Origin: Bacteroidetes bacterium UBA3022
GTDB lineage: Bacteria; Bacteroidota; Bacteroidia; Chitinophagales; BACL12
Length of the DNA stretch: 64,000 nucleotides
Direction: 5' to 3'
Assembly (NCBI GenBank): GCA_002346225.1
Contig: DDYY01000011.1
Span: 7,579-71,578 of the forward strand
A program made the translations under genes and the position numbers. A model generated the notes under the pieces. That model saw only the letters and a list, made by a program, of their open reading frames with translations. It was not told the DNA's origin and did not search any database. This document shows, in pieces, positions 60,808 through 64,000 of this stretch. How positions within the stretch are numbered: the first letter of the stretch is position 1; each line of letters begins with the position of its first letter.

Positions 60808-61897
60808 TTATTTGCTCTTACCGTCCCAAAGCAGGAAAGCCTTGATAAAGGGATCGATATCACCATCCAGCACTGCCTGCGCATTACCCACTTCCTCGCT
60901 CGTGCGTGCGTCCTTCACCAGTTTATAGGGATGGAGCACATAATTGCGAATCTGGGAGCCCCATTCAATTTTTTTCTTTGTGCCTTCAATCTTGTCCTTC
61001 ACTTCCTGTCTTTTCTGTAATTCCAGGTCGTATAATTTCGAACGCAGCATCTGCATGGCCATCTCGCGGTTCGCGCCCTGTGTTCGGTTTACCTGACAGG
61101 AAACTATGATGCCCGTGGGTAAGTGAGTGACCCGCACAGCTGTTTCCACCTTGTTGACGTTCTGTCCGCCGGCTCCGCCTGATCTGAAGGTATCCCATTC
61201 CAGGTCGTTGGGGTGGATGTTGATTTCAATGGTATCGTCGATCAATGGCGATACAAACACACTCGCAAAGGAGGTATGTCTTCTTGCGTTGCTGTCAAAG
61301 GGGGAGATGCGAACGAGCCGGTGCACACCGTTTTCACTTTTTAATAAGCCATAAGCGAATTCACCTTCAATCTCGAGGGAAGCACTCTTGATACCGGCGA
61401 CATCTCCATCCTGGTAGTCCAGCTCTATGACCTTGAATCCTTTCTTCTGCGCCCACATATTGTACATGCGGTAAAGCATACCCGCCCAGTCGCAGCTTTC
61501 TGTTCCTCCGGCACCGGAGTTGATGGTAAGGATGGCAGACATCTGATCTTCCGGTGTATTCAAAGTGGATTTGAATTCCAGTTCTTCCAGCAATGCAACT
61601 GCTTCATCATCAGCGGTATTGAGTTCAGCATCTGTCGCTTCGCCGGCCTGCACGAACTCCATCAGCACACCCAGGTCATCGACAGCTGTCTGAGCCTGCT
61701 TGTACTGATTAATGAATATATTGTTAATCTTAATACGTTTAAGCACGCCTTCCGCATTTTTGGGGTCGTCCCAAAAGCCCGGCTGGTGTGTTATCTGCTC
61801 GTCTTCGTTGGCTTGATGTACTCTGTCATCGTAGTTAAAGAAACCTCCTTAGCACCAACAGCTTTTCTTGCAGGTCTCTGTAGTGTTCACTCGTCAT
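60808..61897 (-). CDS. prfB: Peptide chain release factor 2, with programmed +1 frameshift
   Basis: Two overlapping frames. The first runs from ATG 61897 for 20 codons to TAA at 61837-61835. The second continues one base on, from AAC at 61836-61834, to the stop at 60808, giving 362 residues when joined. The shift site reads AGGAGG TTT CTT TAA C, the E. coli arrangement with the same SD spacing, except that the stop is UAA and not UGA. The joined protein has RF2 marks: SPF (in RISPFDSN) and GGQ (in GGAGGQNVNK). RF2 recognises UGA and UAA. A perfect -7 box (TATCTTTG) ends 8 nt before the ATG. Confidence 0.96.
61835..61849 (-). promoter_or_regulatory. prfB: prfB programmed +1 frameshift signal
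   Basis: An internal Shine-Dalgarno AGGAGG (61849-61844), 3-nt spacer, slippery CTT (61840-61838) and stop TAA (61837-61835). The ribosome slips from CUU U to UUU and continues with AAC. This autoregulates release factor 2. Confidence 0.9.
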
Positions 61898-61905
61898 AAT
61901 GCCGG

Positions 61906-61913
61906 CAAAGATA
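61906..61913 (-). promoter_or_regulatory. Promoter -7 box (TATCTTTG) of prfB
   Basis: Perfect TAnnTTTG, 8 nt before the ATG at 61897; the predicted leader is 0-5 nt. No clear -33. Confidence 0.5.
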
Positions 61914-61998
61914 GGTAAAGGAATAATAGATGTGGAATATCCCTTTTAGGAATGCATGAATAAAACTGATTCAACAGAACAATTCCTCGCAGGACTTG

Positions 61999-62006
61999 TA
62001 CATTTG
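61999..62006 (+). promoter_or_regulatory. Promoter -7 box (TACATTTG) of glpD
   Basis: Perfect TAnnTTTG, 4 nt before the ATG at 62011; predicts an almost leaderless mRNA. Confidence 0.5.
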
Positions 62007-62010
62007 TTAT

Positions 62011-63645
62011 ATGGCGTCTAAACTCCGCAGTGAACAGTTGTCCCGCGCGCAAAGTCAGGTCTTTGATGTGGTGGTGATAGGTGGTGGAATAACCGGCGCC
62101 GGTATTGCCCTCGATGCAGTTACCAGAGGGTTAAGTGTATGTCTTGTGGAGCAGTATGACTTCGCCCACGGCACCAGCTCAAGGTCTACCAAACTGATTC
62201 ACGGGGGCCTACGCTACCTGAAGCAACTAGAGCTCGGACTCGTCAGAACGGTCGGTCGGGAGAGGCGCGTAGTTTACCAGGCGGCTCCTCATCTCGTCAG
62301 GCCGATTGAAATGCTGTTGCCACTCTATAAAGGAGGCAGCCTGGGAGCTGTTTCAACGCGTTTGGCTTTGTGGATCTACGACCGGCTGGCGGAAGTAGAT
62401 AAGGCAGAGCGCTTCAGAATGCTCCAAGCAAAGGAGGTGCTGTCGAAGGTCCCGGAATTGAATCCCGAAGGATTACTGGGAGGTGCTGCTTATACGGAAT
62501 ACCGCACGGATGATGCCCGCTTGGTGATCGCCAATCTGGTGAGTGCCCGTAAATCCGGAGCCTGCTGTTTGAATTATTTGAAAGTACAACAATTGCACTA
62601 CGACAGCGGACAGGTAAGCGGAGTGCATTGCCTTGATTTGCTCGATAACAGTGAGATAATTGTACGGGGAAAAAAAGTTGTAGCAGCGGCAGGCCCCTGG
62701 GCCGATGAGCTCCGCACCATGGATGAAAGCGAAGCAAAACCCATGATACGACATTCCAAAGGTGTGCACCTGGTTTTTGATGCCTCCACCATACCCGTTC
62801 AGCAGGCCATCTACACCGATGTGCCCGGAGATGCAAGAATGATTTTCATTGTGCCGCGCGGCAACAAGGTATACGTGGGAACAACGGATACCTTCTATAA
62901 TGGAGATATAGCTCAACCAGGCCTGGAAGTTGCAGATGTCGGTTACCTGATCAGCGCGCTGCAGGCAATATTTCCAACTTTATCCATCAGTGAAAAAGAC
63001 ATAGACTCCTCCTGGTCGGGGATACGACCACTACTGGCGAAACCGGGAAAGGCCCCCGGCGAATTGTCGCGCAAGGATGAAGTGCTGGTTACGCATTCCG
63101 GCCTCATCTGCATCATGGGGGGCAAACTGACCGGCTACAGACATATGGCCGAAAAAGTAATAGACAAAGTGGTGGATAAGCTGGGACTGGAGGCGTCTGC
63201 CTACAAGTGCAAAACAAAAGGCATGCCCCTCGAAGGATTTATCAGCGATGATGCAATAGTCCCATACATACATAGAATGTATGGTGAAGCGAAGCAAGTG
63301 GGTTTTCAACTGGAAGACATACAACAGCTGGTATATACCTATGGCACCTCAGTGGAAAAAATAATTGAACATGCGTATGACTTATATGCTGACTATTCAG
63401 ATGTATCTGAAAGGTTATTAATGGCAGAGTTAAGGTATGGGCTGGGGGAAGAAATGGTGCAGAATGTCAGTGATTTCCTGATACGAAGAACCGGTATGCT
63501 GTACTTTAACAGATCAAAGGCTATGGCTATCTACCGAAAGGTGGCAGCCATGATTGGTCAGCACCTGAATCAGTCTGTTGCCACGGTGGAAGAAGGAATT
63601 GCCTTCTTTGAGGCAGCTGCAGCGCAGACGGTGGATATTTCTTAA
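62011..63645 (+). CDS. glpD: Glycerol-3-phosphate dehydrogenase/oxidase (FAD)
   Basis: A 544-residue FAD enzyme that oxidises sn-glycerol 3-phosphate to dihydroxyacetone phosphate at the inner membrane and feeds electrons to quinones (or oxygen). The dinucleotide motif GGGITGAG lies at 24-31, followed by YDFAHGTSSRSTKLIHGGLRYL, the GlpD signature. The C-terminal helical domain carries LMAELRYGLGEEMV. Length is normal. The frame opens with TTG at 61996, but the promoter -7 box overlaps that part, so the ATG at 62011 is chosen. An SDR gene follows after 30 nt. Confidence 0.94.
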   Translation: MASKLRSEQLSRAQSQVFDVVVIGGGITGAGIALDAVTRGLSVCLVEQYDFAHGTSSRSTKLIHGGLRYLKQLELGLVRTVGRERRVVYQAAPHLVRPIEMLLPLYKGGSLGAVSTRLALWIYDRLAEVDKAERFRMLQAKEVLSKVPELNPEGLLGGAAYTEYRTDDARLVIANLVSARKSGACCLNYLKVQQLHYDSGQVSGVHCLDLLDNSEIIVRGKKVVAAAGPWADELRTMDESEAKPMIRHSKGVHLVFDASTIPVQQAIYTDVPGDARMIFIVPRGNKVYVGTTDTFYNGDIAQPGLEVADVGYLISALQAIFPTLSISEKDIDSSWSGIRPLLAKPGKAPGELSRKDEVLVTHSGLICIMGGKLTGYRHMAEKVIDKVVDKLGLEASAYKCKTKGMPLEGFISDDAIVPYIHRMYGEAKQVGFQLEDIQQLVYTYGTSVEKIIEHAYDLYADYSDVSERLLMAELRYGLGEEMVQNVSDFLIRRTGMLYFNRSKAMAIYRKVAAMIGQHLNQSVATVEEGIAFFEAAAAQTVDIS

Positions 63646-63675
63646 ACATTTTATTGCGGCTCATGTTTGTTTGCC

Positions 63676-64000
63676 ATGAGTAGAATACTAATCGTTGGCG
63701 CCAGCTCGGGAATTGGCAGCGCTATTGCACGACAACTGCTGGACGAAGGGAATGAGGTAGTAGCGGTAAGCAGGGAAAATAAAAATGATTTACCAGGATT
63801 TATCCAGGGAGATGTGACAGGGGAGGACGCCCTGCCGGATATAGAAGGTCCATTAGACGGATTGGTGTATTGTCCGGGTTCCATCAACCTGAAACCTTTC
63901 AGAATGCTGAAGGACAGTGATTTTGAAAAAGATATGGAGGTCAATTTCTTCGGATTGGTGCGAACAGTGCGCAAATATCTGCCCCTGCTACAACAGTCTG
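63676..64000 (+). CDS. Short-chain dehydrogenase/reductase, N-terminal part (runs off the window)
   Basis: 108 codons to the end of the window, open at the right edge. RILIVGASSGIGSAIARQLL is the TGxxxGxG NAD(P)-binding motif (ASSGIG), followed by the DVTG acidic site and LVYCPGSINLKPF (NAG-like). The catalytic Ser-Tyr-Lys residues lie beyond the window. A CATGTTTG box (63662-63669) could be a -7 element. It starts 30 nt after the glpD stop, so it may instead be transcribed with glpD. Confidence 0.85.
   Translation, partial: MSRILIVGASSGIGSAIARQLLDEGNEVVAVSRENKNDLPGFIQGDVTGEDALPDIEGPLDGLVYCPGSINLKPFRMLKDSDFEKDMEVNFFGLVRTVRKYLPLLQQS

Noticed and set aside
61835..61897. The split prfB reading as a sequencing frameshift or pseudogene
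   Set aside because: The break lies exactly at an SD-CUU-stop recoding signal with the E. coli spacing, and both parts are otherwise intact.

Overview
This 64 kb window looks like an ordinary chromosomal segment of a member of the Bacteroidota, probably a Chitinophagia/Sphingobacteriia-like bacterium. The evidence is repeated matches to the Bacteroidota promoter signature (TTTG, about 20 nt, TAnnTTTG), few Shine-Dalgarno sequences, and families typical of that phylum: GWxTD protein, WbqC-like protein, DUF2851, DUF5522, a topoisomerase I ending in repeats instead of zinc fingers, and a lysine-rich cold-shock protein. Base composition is moderate (roughly half GC by eye) and fairly even, and I see no IS element, prophage or CRISPR array. 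About 60 protein genes and one tRNA (Leu, anticodon GAG) fill nearly all the sequence.

Layout. 0-5.4 kb: tail of a beta-barrel protein with an in-frame stop, HtrA-type protease, dapF, a small secreted protein, a CorA-type transporter and a secreted protein of unknown function. 5.4-5.8 kb: a gene-poor stretch with a possible small RNA. 5.8-14 kb: fmt, a NamZ-like lipoprotein, a LolC/E-type permease, DUF5522, purB, a GT9 glycosyltransferase, miaE and a GT39-type transferase. 14-24.3 kb: a polysaccharide region with GT2, GT2, Wzy-like, GT4, a methyltransferase-like protein, GT2 and two Wzx-like flippases, and with queG and an NAD(P)-binding protein in its minus-strand operon. 21.7-28.5 kb: one tightly overlapping minus-strand operon, arginase family - redoxin lipoprotein - cytochrome c/copper monooxygenase-like lipoprotein - MFS - flippase - flippase. 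28.6-33.9 kb: a short asparaginase, a three-gene phosphorelay (hybrid kinase, HPt, receiver with a membrane tail), TANGO2-like and UbiA-like proteins.

33.9-37.6 kb: bioB, a bioF-like gene and an FAD oxidoreductase, overlapping. 37.6-42.1 kb: fatty-acid desaturase, cold-shock protein, a pyruvate-kinase-like protein with an unusual architecture, and a secreted alpha/beta hydrolase. 42.2-46.8 kb: a cyanophycin module (isoaspartyl peptidase, cyanophycinase, cyanophycin synthetase) able in principle to make the polymer and degrade it to Asp and Arg. 46.9-53.4 kb: serine hydrolase, WbqC-like, GWxTD, GT2, aroQ, xerD, tRNA-Leu. 53.6-64 kb: PspC, DUF2851, pyrF, an Nfu-type scaffold with an Mrp-type ATPase, topA, a SirB1-like protein, prfB with a programmed frameshift, glpD and the start of an SDR gene.

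Two genome-scale signals stand out. Many operon-leading genes have the promoter -7 box only 3-8 nt before the start codon, which predicts leaderless or near-leaderless mRNAs. The prfB frameshift site carries UAA where UGA is usual. Start codons were often moved inward from the longest open frame, because the longest frame opened with TTG and a better-placed ATG or GTG followed the promoter or signal peptide.
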